Positions 1 through 6,751 of a DNA stretch of 10,498 nucleotides are shown here, in pieces. The DNA comes from an uncultured Collinsella sp. (GTDB taxonomy: Bacteria; Actinomycetota; Coriobacteriia; Coriobacteriales; Coriobacteriaceae): NCBI GenBank assembly GCA_900545745.1, contig URAD01000040.1:1-10498 (forward strand), written 5' to 3'. Under the pieces are notes generated by a model. The model saw only the letters and a list, made by a program, of their open reading frames with translations, ran no database searches and was not told the DNA's origin. How positions within the stretch are numbered: the first letter of the stretch is position 1; every line of letters begins with the position of its first letter. The position numbers were made by a program, and so were the translations under genes.

Positions 1-108
1 ACGGGCGTCTCCCCCACCGGCAAGCAGTCCACCGACAGCACGATCACGCTGACGGTTTCGCTTTCTGGCTCTGCCTCGGGTGACGATTCCGACACGACGA
101 CTAACTAG
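1..108 (+). CDS. C-terminal end of a PASTA-repeat protein, probably a PknB/Stk-type Ser/Thr kinase (partial)
   Basis: The first frame is open from the window edge to a TAG at 106-108 and gives 35 residues. The segment VSPTGKQSTDSTITLTVSL fits the end of a PASTA repeat (a short loop after 'SP.G', then a beta strand of the type 'S.ITLTVS'). It is followed by a low-complexity Ser/Gly/Asp/Thr tail. PASTA repeats are extracellular peptidoglycan- or muropeptide-sensing domains. In Actinomycetota they most often sit at the C-terminus of membrane Ser/Thr kinases, and also on some penicillin-binding proteins. The catalytic part lies outside the window, so the kinase assignment is inference. The gene ends just before a strong terminator and is not linked to the catabolic operon, which lies on the other strand. 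Confidence 0.65.
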   Translation, partial: TGVSPTGKQSTDSTITLTVSLSGSASGDDSDTTTN

Positions 109-160
109 TCGACAACCCATCACCTGCAGCGGCTATGGCCGCAAACATATTCGCTCAACG

Positions 161-197
161 GCGCCCGCTTGCTCCCCAGCAAGCGGGCGCGTTATTT
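161..197 (+). terminator. Rho-independent terminator of the PASTA-protein gene
   Basis: A perfect 13-bp GC-rich inverted repeat (161-173 with 178-190, four-base CCCC loop) is followed by the T-rich run GTTATTTAT. It lies about 50 bases downstream of the plus-strand stop codon. Confidence 0.88.
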
Positions 198-224
198 ATC
201 GACAGGCCAGGGCTCCATAGCAAC

Positions 225-252
225 GCAAAGAGGCCCGCAAAAGCGAGCCTCT
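225..252 (-). terminator. Minus-strand terminator without an intact gene in front of it
   Basis: Read on the minus strand, AGAGGC (252-247) pairs with GCCTCT (234-229). An inner CGC/GCG pair and a TTTT loop complete the hairpin, with one mismatch (246 with 235). A short T run follows at 229-227. It lies about 350 bases beyond the kinase stop at 602 and only about 33 bases beyond the stop of a possible gene remnant. It could serve the catabolic operon now, or be a relic of a gene that has decayed. Confidence 0.55.
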
Positions 253-284
253 CAGGTAACAACAGATATGTGATGCAGTAATTA

Positions 285-380
285 CTAGCCGCAGAACTTC
301 ACCATGGTCTCGACCATGGACTCTTGCCTATAGACAAAATGTCCAGAAGCAAGGAGATGAAAGAGTAAGGACAACGCCCT
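285..380 (-). pseudogene. Possible 3' remnant of an unidentified gene
   Basis: Minus-strand codons from 380 down to a TAG at 287-285, with a TAA directly after it, read as about 31 residues ending in YRQESMVETMVKFCG. The tail looks protein-like (amphipathic, mixed polar and hydrophobic). It is followed, in the usual position for a gene end, by the 225-252 terminator. Upstream the frame is closed by a TAG at 383-381. I do not recognise the family. The reading rests only on the tandem stops plus terminator and on the character of the peptide, so chance is a real alternative. Confidence 0.22.
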
Positions 381-565
381 CTAAAAGAAGGCCGTATATG
401 AAGATTGCATATCCCTTTTGCCTTCATATACTCAAGAAGCACCCCTCGAAGCGCTCCTGAGAGGCCCCCTTGGATGCAACCCAGGGGATCCAGATTCTGG
501 TAGACATCGGCACAGCAAAATCCTGCCGCGCAGGCACGAACGGACATCTTGACTCCCAACGCAAT

Positions 566-589
566 GCGGGGCGCCCCAAGACACCCCGC
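566..589 (-). terminator. GC-rich hairpin just after the kinase gene, possible weak terminator or mRNA end
   Basis: GCGGGG (566-571) pairs with CCCCGC (584-589), and the palindrome GGGGCGCCCC (568-577) offers an alternative fold. It starts 12 bases beyond the kinase stop. On the minus strand it is not followed by a T tract, so intrinsic termination here would be weak. It could protect the 3' end of the operon mRNA. Confidence 0.35.
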
Positions 590-601
590 CACGACAAAAA
601 A

Positions 602-1474
602 CTAGTTCTCGTAGACCAGCGGGTGGCCCCAACTGCCCTCGATCTTGCAGGTCTGCGCCGCAAAACCGGCAGCGAAGTCCAAGCTCTCGCGAATTGCGGC
701 CTCGCCGCACTCGCCGGCCTTCTTCTTGGAAAGATAGGTGACCAAAAACGCCGTCAGCAGTGAATCGCCGGCCGCCATAGCGTCTTTGAGCTCCTCGGGC
801 GCCACGGGCTTGATGCCCTGCTCGTAGAAGTTTTCGCCGTCATAGGCGACGGAACCCTTGCTCCCGCGCGACGCGCATACGATTTGAGGGCCAAGGGCCT
901 TCACCCACTCGAGCTTCGCCTTGATATCCTCCAGGGAAGCGTCGCCCATGGACATAAAGGCGTACGTCACAAATGGCGCAATCTGCTCGAAGTACTCGTC
1001 GGTGGAGTCATCGGAGAAGTCGAAGCTGATAGGCACACCGGCAGCCTTGATCTTGGGGAGCTCGCGCTCGGTGAAGCAGTAGTTGCCGCTGTGCACCAAA
1101 TCGAAGCCGCTGACGTACTCGGCGGCGAAGCGGTCTATCACGTAGCGCATGTCGCCACGTATGCCGCCTTCATTGGAGCCCAGGAAGATACGGTCCCCGG
1201 TCTTGTCAACGGTCACGCGAGCGGCGCCGTTGACGCCCAGGACCTGCTGGCAGCGAAGAAGCTCGACGCCCTCGTCCTCAAGCGATGCTATAACGTGCTC
1301 GGCCTCCTCATCTGATCCGAAGATTCCCATGTAGGCGCTGCGATCGACACCGAGCTTCTTGGCGAAGACGGCGAAGTTGACTGCGTTGCCGCCGGGATAC
1401 ATAGTCTTGATATGCTCGTACTTATCGACAACGTTGTCTCCAAAGCCGAGCACGCTTATAGGATAGGCTGCCAT
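602..1474 (-). CDS. PfkB-family Amadori-compound 6-kinase (FraD/FrlD-like)
   Basis: A 290-residue PfkB/ribokinase-fold sugar kinase, normal length for the family. The N-terminal strand (GDNVVDKY, residues 12-19) and PGGNAVNFAVFAKKLG (27-42) are typical of fructosamine kinases such as FrlD. FDFSDD is at 151-156, and the C-terminal signature is DAMAAGDSLL (231-240) with catalytic base Asp237. The usual GAGD is AAGD here. The expected reaction is ATP-dependent phosphorylation at C6 of the sugar of a fructosyl-amino acid in the cytosol, which makes the substrate of the deglycase encoded just upstream. An ATG twelve bases further upstream (1486) lacks a ribosome-binding site, while the chosen ATG has GGAG at the right distance. 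It is the last gene of the block, 98 bases after the deglycase stop. The choice between FraD-type (fructose-aspartate) and FrlD-type (fructoselysine) is not settled by motifs. Confidence 0.85.
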   Translation of the reverse strand: MAAYPISVLGFGDNVVDKYEHIKTMYPGGNAVNFAVFAKKLGVDRSAYMGIFGSDEEAEHVIASLEDEGVELLRCQQVLGVNGAARVTVDKTGDRIFLGSNEGGIRGDMRYVIDRFAAEYVSGFDLVHSGNYCFTERELPKIKAAGVPISFDFSDDSTDEYFEQIAPFVTYAFMSMGDASLEDIKAKLEWVKALGPQIVCASRGSKGSVAYDGENFYEQGIKPVAPEELKDAMAAGDSLLTAFLVTYLSKKKAGECGEAAIRESLDFAAGFAAQTCKIEGSWGHPLVYEN

Positions 1475-1521
1475 GGTTATCTCCATTCAGGTAAACCGCC
1501 GTGGCTACGGCGAGCAGAAGA

Positions 1522-1558
1522 GGCGCGAGGATTCGCACGTCTCAACGCGCTTCGCGCC
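1522..1558 (-). other. Hairpin-forming spacer between deglycase and kinase genes
   Basis: GGCGCGA (1522-1528) pairs with TCGCGCC (1552-1558), seven perfect base pairs around a 23-base loop. A smaller hairpin, GCCGT/ACGGC with loop GGCT, lies at 1498-1511. Both fall in the 98-base gap between the two genes. There is no T tract, so a terminator is unlikely. An mRNA processing or stability element is possible. Confidence 0.35.
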
Positions 1559-1572
1559 CCGTTCTAAAATCG

Positions 1573-2541
1573 CTAGTACTTCTCGATGCCCATGTAACGA
1601 CGCACGTCCGGGTGATGGTCGAACACCTTGCCGCGAGCGGAGCGCAGCTCACAGTTCATCGCGTAGAACAGGATTGGATCAAGGAACGCGCGAACGCTTG
1701 CCGGTACTTGGTCCATGCCGTACTCCATGGCGTCGAGCACCATAAGAGTGTCGGTATGGGTCTCGAGGAATGCGAGGGCGCGCTCATCCATGGCTCGGCA
1801 CTCACTGGAAGACATCTGCAGGAAGTAGAAGACTCCGGGCTCGGTCACCTCGAAGGGGCCGTGGAAGTACTCGCCGGAGTGGATATAGGCGCAGCTCTGC
1901 CACTGCATCTCCATAAGCGAGCAGATAGCGAAGCCATAGGTCTGGCTAAACACGGGACCGGATCCCAAGATATACAGGAACTTGTGGTCCTGGCACAGGG
2001 CAGCGAAACGGTCGCAAAGTTCGGCGTTGACCTTCTCGCGAGCCGCAGGCAGGATCCGGTCCATCTTGGCGATGCCTTCGTACATATCGGCAAGGTCAGC
2101 ATAACCTTCCTGCTGATCCAAGAGCTCGGCAGCGAGAGCCAAAGAGATGCCGGCGGGTACCTCCGCCTGCGGAACTCCCTCGCCCCACGGATATACCCAG
2201 CACGTCCACTCACCGTTATCGATGCCGGAGCCGGCGTTGTCGGTCTGTGCGATAACGGTTGCGCCCGCCGCCTTGGCGATCGAGCACGCATCGATTACCT
2301 CGGGAGTGTTGCCGGAGTGGCTGCAAGCGATAACAAGGGACTTTTCGCCCAGGCGCTTGGGACGCATGATATCGAACTCGCGGGCGGTATACGCCTCACT
2401 GGCAAACGTAGTCGCCTCGCGCTTAAGCAGCTCATGGGCGGGCAGCAGGTCGATGAGGGAGCCGCCGCAGGCAACCCAGAAGACGCTATCGAAACCGCCC
2501 TTTTCGGCGATTGCGTCGGCGATGAGATCATGTGCGTTCAT
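1573..2541 (-). CDS. fraB: SIS-domain 6-phospho-Amadori deglycase, FraB-like
   Basis: A 322-residue protein with two SIS (sugar isomerase) domains, roughly residues 10-150 and 175-310. The first begins VFWVACGGS (20-28) and has the phosphate-binding loop CSHSGNTPE (73-81). The second carries MEMQW (210-214) and HSGEYFHGPFE (221-231). Family knowledge recalled for Salmonella FraB names a Glu/His pair 16 residues apart; Glu211 and His227 fit that spacing here. The C-terminus RRYMGIEKY matches the family ending. The expected reaction splits a 6-phosphofructosyl-amino acid into glucose-6-phosphate and the amino acid. Wording such as EMQW, YFHGPFEVT and MDERALAFLE is closer to FraB (fructose-asparagine) than to FrlB (fructoselysine) as I remember them. 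The start is the ATG with GGAAGA six bases upstream; a longer in-frame start at 2580 has no such site. Confidence 0.82.
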   Translation of the reverse strand: MNAHDLIADAIAEKGGFDSVFWVACGGSLIDLLPAHELLKREATTFASEAYTAREFDIMRPKRLGEKSLVIACSHSGNTPEVIDACSIAKAAGATVIAQTDNAGSGIDNGEWTCWVYPWGEGVPQAEVPAGISLALAAELLDQQEGYADLADMYEGIAKMDRILPAAREKVNAELCDRFAALCQDHKFLYILGSGPVFSQTYGFAICSLMEMQWQSCAYIHSGEYFHGPFEVTEPGVFYFLQMSSSECRAMDERALAFLETHTDTLMVLDAMEYGMDQVPASVRAFLDPILFYAMNCELRSARGKVFDHHPDVRRYMGIEKY

Positions 2542-2562
2542 TGTTATTCTTCCTTTCGATAC

Positions 2563-2578
2563 GGCGGACGAATCCGCC
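2563..2578 (-). other. Stable hairpin just upstream of the deglycase ribosome-binding site
   Basis: On the mRNA strand GGCGGA and TCCGCC form six perfect base pairs closed by a UUCG tetraloop. The hairpin ends about ten bases before the ribosome-binding site of the deglycase, inside the 100-base gap after the epimerase gene. There is no T tract. Such a stem can block 3' exonucleases or mark a processed 5' end. Confidence 0.6.
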
Positions 2579-2641
2579 AACGTTTACTGCAAGTCTTCTC
2601 GTCAAGCGTGTTGACTGCCCCACGCGAATGGGAGCTACGCG

Positions 2642-3508
2642 CTAGTCGACAAAATACCTCTCGAAGGCGTCCATGTTGCGCCGGTCCGCTGCTGCGGGAT
2701 CATCGAAATACCTTCCATCGGTGATCTCCTGGCCAAGATAGCCCTCGAACCCATGCGCGTTGAGGACACGCACGAAATCGTCCATGCTGTGCTTTCCATC
2801 GCCCCAAACCAGATGGCCGTATGGGTCGCCATCAATGAAGTGCATGTTCCTTATGGCACCATCGCCAAACTCGGCAAACCACTCTTCAAGGCTCTCGCCG
2901 GCGACTCCCATAGCAGTAGTGTCCACCATTGGAGTAAGGTGCGGGTTGGCTACTTGGTCAAGCATGCGCCTGGCATCCGCGAGTGTAACCACCAAGTTGC
3001 TCTCTTCCGGCCTCAGGCTCTCCATGCAGAGGGTCACGCCGTGCTCGCCGGCATAGTCCGCAAGAATCGCCAAGTGCTCGGCAGAGCGCTTCCAAGCTTC
3101 CTCGCGGTCCTCGTCCCAATCGCCCCAACCGGAGTTGATGGACATATACGGGGCGCCGAGCACCTCGGCGAGCTCGATGCCGTGCTTGAAGTAAGCGAGG
3201 CTCCGCTGCGCGTGGAGGGGCTTTCTGGCAGCGTACTGCCACGGATACACCACGTTCTCCGGGCACAGGGAGCTCCCGGAGAGTCCGCGGGACTCGATCT
3301 TGCGGCGAAGCTTGTCGGCCTCGAAATACCCCGTGTGGTCCAGCGTCACGTGCGGCTCGGCCGCCCAAAGCTCGATGGTTTTGAAGCCAAGGCGCTGCTG
3401 AACATCAAGGAAATAATCGAGCGACCACATGATGTAGTGAATGTTCATGCCGGCGACCTGCTCGCGACGCAGGCGGGGCGCGGAAGCGTTTAAATCCATG
3501 CTGGGCAT
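2642..3508 (-). CDS. Sugar-phosphate isomerase/epimerase, FrlC-like (TIM barrel, AP-endonuclease-2 family)
   Basis: A 288-residue TIM-barrel protein of the xylose-isomerase-like family. The order of metal ligands matches that family: Glu163 in CMESLRPEESN, Asp196 in MVDTTAMG, His223 in NMHFIDGD and Glu261 in LGQEI. The P-ESN pattern after the first Glu and an early IELW..EPH segment (46-53) recall E. coli FrlC, which interconverts fructoselysine and its C3 epimer psicoselysine. The likely job here is to feed an epimeric Amadori compound to the kinase and deglycase. The frame is open upstream to about 3700, but that part lies inside the amidohydrolase gene. The start used has two overlapping AGGAG boxes directly before it, eight bases after the amidohydrolase stop. 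A second ATG at 3499 is an alternative start. Confidence 0.75.
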   Translation of the reverse strand: MPSMDLNASAPRLRREQVAGMNIHYIMWSLDYFLDVQQRLGFKTIELWAAEPHVTLDHTGYFEADKLRRKIESRGLSGSSLCPENVVYPWQYAARKPLHAQRSLAYFKHGIELAEVLGAPYMSINSGWGDWDEDREEAWKRSAEHLAILADYAGEHGVTLCMESLRPEESNLVVTLADARRMLDQVANPHLTPMVDTTAMGVAGESLEEWFAEFGDGAIRNMHFIDGDPYGHLVWGDGKHSMDDFVRVLNAHGFEGYLGQEITDGRYFDDPAAADRRNMDAFERYFVD

Positions 3509-3516
3509 CTCCTCTC

Positions 3517-5079
3517 CTAGCAATCTTCGTACACGACCCGACCATCGCTCAGCGTGAGCGAGACCTGGATGTCTCTGGCATCTTTGGGGTCCACCGCAAA
3601 CACATCGCGGTCCAAAACGCAGATGTCCGCGAGCTTGCCCGCCTCGAGGGTGCCGAAATCGTTCTCGCGAACCAGATCGTAGGAACCCCCGGCAGTCCAT
3701 GCCCGCAGCAGCTCGGCAACGCTAACGGTATTCTGCGGGTTGACGTCCAAACCGTCGGCGAAGTACCCTCCGCAGGCGCTGTAGATCGAATCTCCTAGAT
3801 GCGGGATAAGGAGGGGAAGATCGGTTCCGCAGCACAGCACACATCCGCCATCCACCATGGCGCGACGGTTCCAGCTGCGGGAGAGCCTCTTCTCTCCTAT
3901 CTGGCGACGCATGGTCGAAAGGCAATCCTCGCGCTTATCAAGAGTAAGGATCTGGGGATAGACCTCGCAGATACCGCCGATGGCGCCCATGCGCGCCAGG
4001 TCAGCTGGATCGGAGTTCTCAAGGTCCGTAATCGAATGCCTGCGAGCGAGCCTTCCCGACTCATCACGCGGTAGCCGCTCATACAGGTCGATCGTCTTGC
4101 GAACGGCCCCATCCCCCTGGCAATGCAGGGAGTAGCGGAATCCCTGGGCATCGATCTCGGACAGCTCGCGAGAGATGAGGTCCCATTCGGGCTCCTCGAC
4201 CACGGTCTTTCCGCCGGCACCCGCATCGGCCCCCTCCTCGTAGGGATCGATCATCTCGGCCAGGCCGCACCACACGCCGCGATCGGTCATGCGATTGAAG
4301 CCGGAGAACCTGACGAAGTCTCCTTGGAAGCGGTCCCGCGCCGAGCAGGCGTAATCAAGGTCGGCTCCATGCCCGACGGGCTGGCTCATCATGTCGACCC
4401 TAACCGTAAGTTCGCCTTCCTGCTCGCGGCGATACATCTCGTCCGCAAATCCGTAATAATCGTCAAAGCACATCTCCTTGATGGCGGTGACGCCACGGGA
4501 GTTAAGCATGGTCATGTAGTCGCCATACGCATCGCGGACTTCCTGAAGAGGTAGATAATCGCGCATAAGGTGCCAAATCATCTCGGCATAGCAAGCCTCG
4601 GGCGTAAAACCATAGCGCGCAGATGCGGCGGAGTTGAGCACGCAGGTCTCCGCGCCGGCAGTAAAGGCGACGGCAGGCGTGGATGAGAACTTCTCGTCCA
4701 ACATATCAACCAAGTCGTCACCCATAAGGGTCTCCGGAAGGTTCATGCCCAACGCCATAGGGGCCTGGGGCCGCTCCTCCTTCCAATTCGACATCGCGGT
4801 GAAAACATCATCTGCCGAGGTCGCATCGATAAGATCGGCGCCGATGCGACGGAGCACCCAGCCGGTAAAGAACGTGTGCACGTCGACAAGGCCTGCCATG
4901 ACGGTTCTGGAGCCAAGGTCGCGAACCTCGTCCGCATGCGCAGTATATTCGGCAGCCCGATCAGAGGCGCCCACGTATTCGATGCGATTACCGCGAATCG
5001 AAACATATCCGTCGATCGGTTCATCGGAAAGGCCGGTAAAGATGCTGCGGGACAGCAATACTAGCGAACGATCAAACAC
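3517..5079 (-). CDS. YtcJ-like amidohydrolase (amidohydrolase family 3) with non-standard metal motifs
   Basis: A 520-residue cytosolic protein of the amidohydrolase superfamily, close to YtcJ-like enzymes. It has an N-terminal beta domain (about 1-60), MAGLVDVH (61-68) at the first barrel strand, YSLHCQGDGA (316-325) in the place of the family's H-x-x-GD motif, RHSITDLE (347-354), CGTDLP (417-422), and the C-terminal GTLEAGKLADICVLDRD (476-492). There is no signal peptide. The first-strand motif normally reads HxH but is HTF here (His68, Phe70), and the usual IEH appears as ITD (350-352), so two metal ligands seem replaced. The start is GTG with AGGAGGT five bases upstream, overlapping the transporter stop. 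In the Salmonella fra locus an asparaginase sits in this role, so deamidation or deacylation of the imported Amadori compound is a plausible but unproven function. Confidence 0.75.
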   Translation of the reverse strand: MFDRSLVLLSRSIFTGLSDEPIDGYVSIRGNRIEYVGASDRAAEYTAHADEVRDLGSRTVMAGLVDVHTFFTGWVLRRIGADLIDATSADDVFTAMSNWKEERPQAPMALGMNLPETLMGDDLVDMLDEKFSSTPAVAFTAGAETCVLNSAASARYGFTPEACYAEMIWHLMRDYLPLQEVRDAYGDYMTMLNSRGVTAIKEMCFDDYYGFADEMYRREQEGELTVRVDMMSQPVGHGADLDYACSARDRFQGDFVRFSGFNRMTDRGVWCGLAEMIDPYEEGADAGAGGKTVVEEPEWDLISRELSEIDAQGFRYSLHCQGDGAVRKTIDLYERLPRDESGRLARRHSITDLENSDPADLARMGAIGGICEVYPQILTLDKREDCLSTMRRQIGEKRLSRSWNRRAMVDGGCVLCCGTDLPLLIPHLGDSIYSACGGYFADGLDVNPQNTVSVAELLRAWTAGGSYDLVRENDFGTLEAGKLADICVLDRDVFAVDPKDARDIQVSLTLSDGRVVYEDC

Positions 5080-5089
5080 CGGGCACCTC

Positions 5090-6553
5090 CTACATCGGCA
5101 GTAGGCCGGAGATCGTAGTCGCGACCAATCCGAACAGGACCATGAAGATAAAGAACTTCCAGATGGTCTTCCACCATTGCCCGAAGGAGATCTTCGCTAC
5201 GGCGAGACCCGCGACGGTCATGCCCGCAACGGGGCTGATGGTGTTGATGGTCTGGTTCGCGAACTGCAGAGCGGTGACGGCAGCCTCGGGATTGAGACCC
5301 ATAAGCTCGGTCAGCGGGCCCATGACTGGCATGGTGAGTGCAGCGAGGCCGGAGCTGGAAGGAACCAGCAGCGAAAGCAGGCCGAGGACGATGTACATGA
5401 AGGTGGTATAGATGAAGGACGGAGCGCCCGCAAGGAGTCCGACGAGCCAGTTAAGAATAGAGTCGATGATCATTCCGCCCTCTGCAACGACCAGGATGCC
5501 GCGGGCGATACCGATGATGCAGGCTGCGTAGGCGAAGTCGGCGATTCCGCGGACGAACTCCTCCGCAATGGTCTTCTCGTCCAAGCCGCCGAGTATGCCG
5601 GCAAGAAGGCCCATGGCCAGGAACACCATAGAGATCTCGTCCATATACCAGCCCTGGGTAACGAGGCCCCACACGATAACGCCCATGCCGACCGCGAAAT
5701 CAATGAGGACGAGCTCGTGGCGAAGCGTGAACTCCTCTTCGATAGAGGCGTCGGTGACAGAGAACTCGATGCGCTTCTGCTTATCGTCCTCATAGGTGAT
5801 GGAGGACTTGGGATCGAGCTTGACGCGGCGCGCGTAGCGCATGGCCCAGAAAATGCCCGCGGCGGTGAAGATGGCCCACAGGATGGCGCGGAGCCAAAGC
5901 TGGGGATTTCCCTCGATGCCGATAACGCCCTGGGCGATCAGCACGTTGAAAGGATCGATAGTGGATGCGCAGTAACCAAGGTTGGGGCCGAGGAAGCAGA
6001 TGATGAATGCGGTCATGGAGTCATACCCGATGCTCAGCATGATGGGGATGAAGATCGCGTAGAACGGCAGCGCCTCCTCGGACATGCCGAACGTGGTGCC
6101 GCAGATCGAGAGCAGGACCATGGAGATGGGGATGATCAAGATGTCCTTGTTCTTCAACTTCTTGATCACGCGGCTCATACCGGCGTTTAGGGCGTTGGTC
6201 TTGGTGACGATGGCGAACGATCCGCCGATCAGCAGGACGAACGCGACGACATCGGCCGCAGCCTGGATGCCCTTGGCGGGAGCCTGCAGGACGGCATCGA
6301 TGCCCTGTCGCAGATCGACGGTCTCCCCCGTCTCCGAATCGGTGTAGACCTTGTCGACTTCTTGGTACGTTCCGGCTACGGCGACTTCTCGCTCGCCCGC
6401 GGCCGTCTGAATGGTCTGACGGTCGAACTGACCCGATGGGACGATCCATGTGAGCACCGCGAAGAACACAATCAGCATGAACGCGATGGTGTACACATGG
6501 GGAAGCTGGAGATGGAATCTGCGCTTGGGCTTCTCCTGTTTGGCATCCGACAT
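5090..6553 (-). CDS. DcuC/YfcC-family membrane transporter, probable Amadori-compound uptake
   Basis: A 487-residue polytopic membrane protein with a basic cytosolic N-terminus (KRRFHLQLPH, 10-19) and about 12 hydrophobic segments, the first at about 20-38. A soluble loop of about 50 residues follows (41-95), and a central charged loop lies at 240-280. Family-typical stretches are GMSEEALPFYAIF (156-168), GPNLGYCASTIDPFNV (189-204), LVPSSSGLAALTMPV (396-410) and NTISPVAGMTVAGLAVAKI (437-455). It belongs to the C4-dicarboxylate anaerobic carrier (DcuC/YfcC) group, which includes amino-acid exchangers. From memory, the fructose-asparagine transporter FraA is also assigned to the Dcu type, while E. 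coli FrlA is an APC-family permease. It is first in the block, behind the promoter, with AGGAGGT six bases before the ATG. Substrate is inferred from the neighbours only. Confidence 0.8.
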   Translation of the reverse strand: MSDAKQEKPKRRFHLQLPHVYTIAFMLIVFFAVLTWIVPSGQFDRQTIQTAAGEREVAVAGTYQEVDKVYTDSETGETVDLRQGIDAVLQAPAKGIQAAADVVAFVLLIGGSFAIVTKTNALNAGMSRVIKKLKNKDILIIPISMVLLSICGTTFGMSEEALPFYAIFIPIMLSIGYDSMTAFIICFLGPNLGYCASTIDPFNVLIAQGVIGIEGNPQLWLRAILWAIFTAAGIFWAMRYARRVKLDPKSSITYEDDKQKRIEFSVTDASIEEEFTLRHELVLIDFAVGMGVIVWGLVTQGWYMDEISMVFLAMGLLAGILGGLDEKTIAEEFVRGIADFAYAACIIGIARGILVVAEGGMIIDSILNWLVGLLAGAPSFIYTTFMYIVLGLLSLLVPSSSGLAALTMPVMGPLTELMGLNPEAAVTALQFANQTINTISPVAGMTVAGLAVAKISFGQWWKTIWKFFIFMVLFGLVATTISGLLPM

Positions 6554-6607
6554 TCTTAACCTCCTGTCAGAGCAACGATGCTTGCCAAAAAACCTTCACG
6601 TATAAGC

Positions 6608-6628
6608 AAACATCTTAGGTTGTCCTAT
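6608..6628. promoter_or_regulatory. Operator copy 1, overlapping the transcription start region
   Basis: The 21 bases beginning AAACATCTTAGG match 6658-6678 at 19 positions. This copy begins at the -10 box and covers the predicted transcription start, where a bound repressor would block polymerase. It contains TAGG-TTGT-CCTA, a small inverted repeat. The likely ligand is the GntR/UTRA protein encoded just upstream. Confidence 0.65.
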
Positions 6629-6656
6629 GTATAACCTGCATGAAGGTGCCGGTCAA
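6628..6656 (-). promoter_or_regulatory. Sigma-70-type promoter of the Amadori operon
   Basis: On the minus strand TTGACC (6656-6651) is followed after exactly 17 bases by TATACA (6633-6628). The transcription start should fall near 6620, giving a leader of about 65 bases before the transporter. The promoter lies between two copies of a 21-bp repeat. Confidence 0.75.
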
Positions 6657-6657
6657 G

Positions 6658-6678
6658 AAACATATTAGGTTGTTCTAT
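6658..6678. promoter_or_regulatory. Operator copy 2, directly upstream of the -35 box
   Basis: The 21 bases beginning AAACATATTAGG match 6608-6628 at 19 positions and lie exactly 50 bases away, close to five helical turns. The TAGG-TTGT-TCTA core is a less perfect inverted repeat than in copy 1. It ends one base from the -35 element, so it could give cooperative repression or a second regulator contact. Confidence 0.62.
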
Positions 6679-6751
6679 AAGTGGTAACTTTTACGCGCTA
6701 AACGGACCTGTTGCGGCGATGGCGAGAACAGCGCTGCGCGAGACAGAGCCG

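Larger units (their letters stand above)
253..601. other. Non-coding stretch downstream of the catabolic operon
   Basis: No convincing complete gene is visible on either strand. Open frames of 80-100 codons exist in several frames here, but they overlap each other, lack good ribosome-binding sites and have no recognisable motifs. The part at 361-440 is more AT-rich than its surroundings. Two things stand out: a GC-rich hairpin just after the kinase stop, and a short minus-strand reading frame that ends immediately before the 225-252 terminator. Both are listed separately. Confidence 0.5.

Noticed and set aside
2542..2580. Longer start for the deglycase at 2580
   Set aside because: It runs through the UUCG hairpin and the AAGGAAGA site that serves the ATG at 2541.
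2597..2620. Possible internal promoter (TTGACG on the minus strand) before the deglycase
   Set aside because: No acceptable -10 box lies 16-18 bases downstream.
1501..2724. Plus-strand open frame of about 407 codons over the deglycase gene
   Set aside because: It is antisense to a well-supported SIS-domain gene, has no recognisable domain or ribosome-binding site, and its composition is that of a shadow frame in GC-rich DNA.
3509..3700. N-terminal extension of the epimerase to about 3700
   Set aside because: The extra codons overlap the end of the amidohydrolase in another frame and are Arg-rich. The start at 3508 has overlapping AGGAG boxes directly upstream.
5177..6190. Plus-strand open frame of about 337 codons over the transporter gene
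   Set aside because: Extremely rich in Asp, Glu, Gly and His, the usual mirror image of a hydrophobic membrane protein on the other strand.
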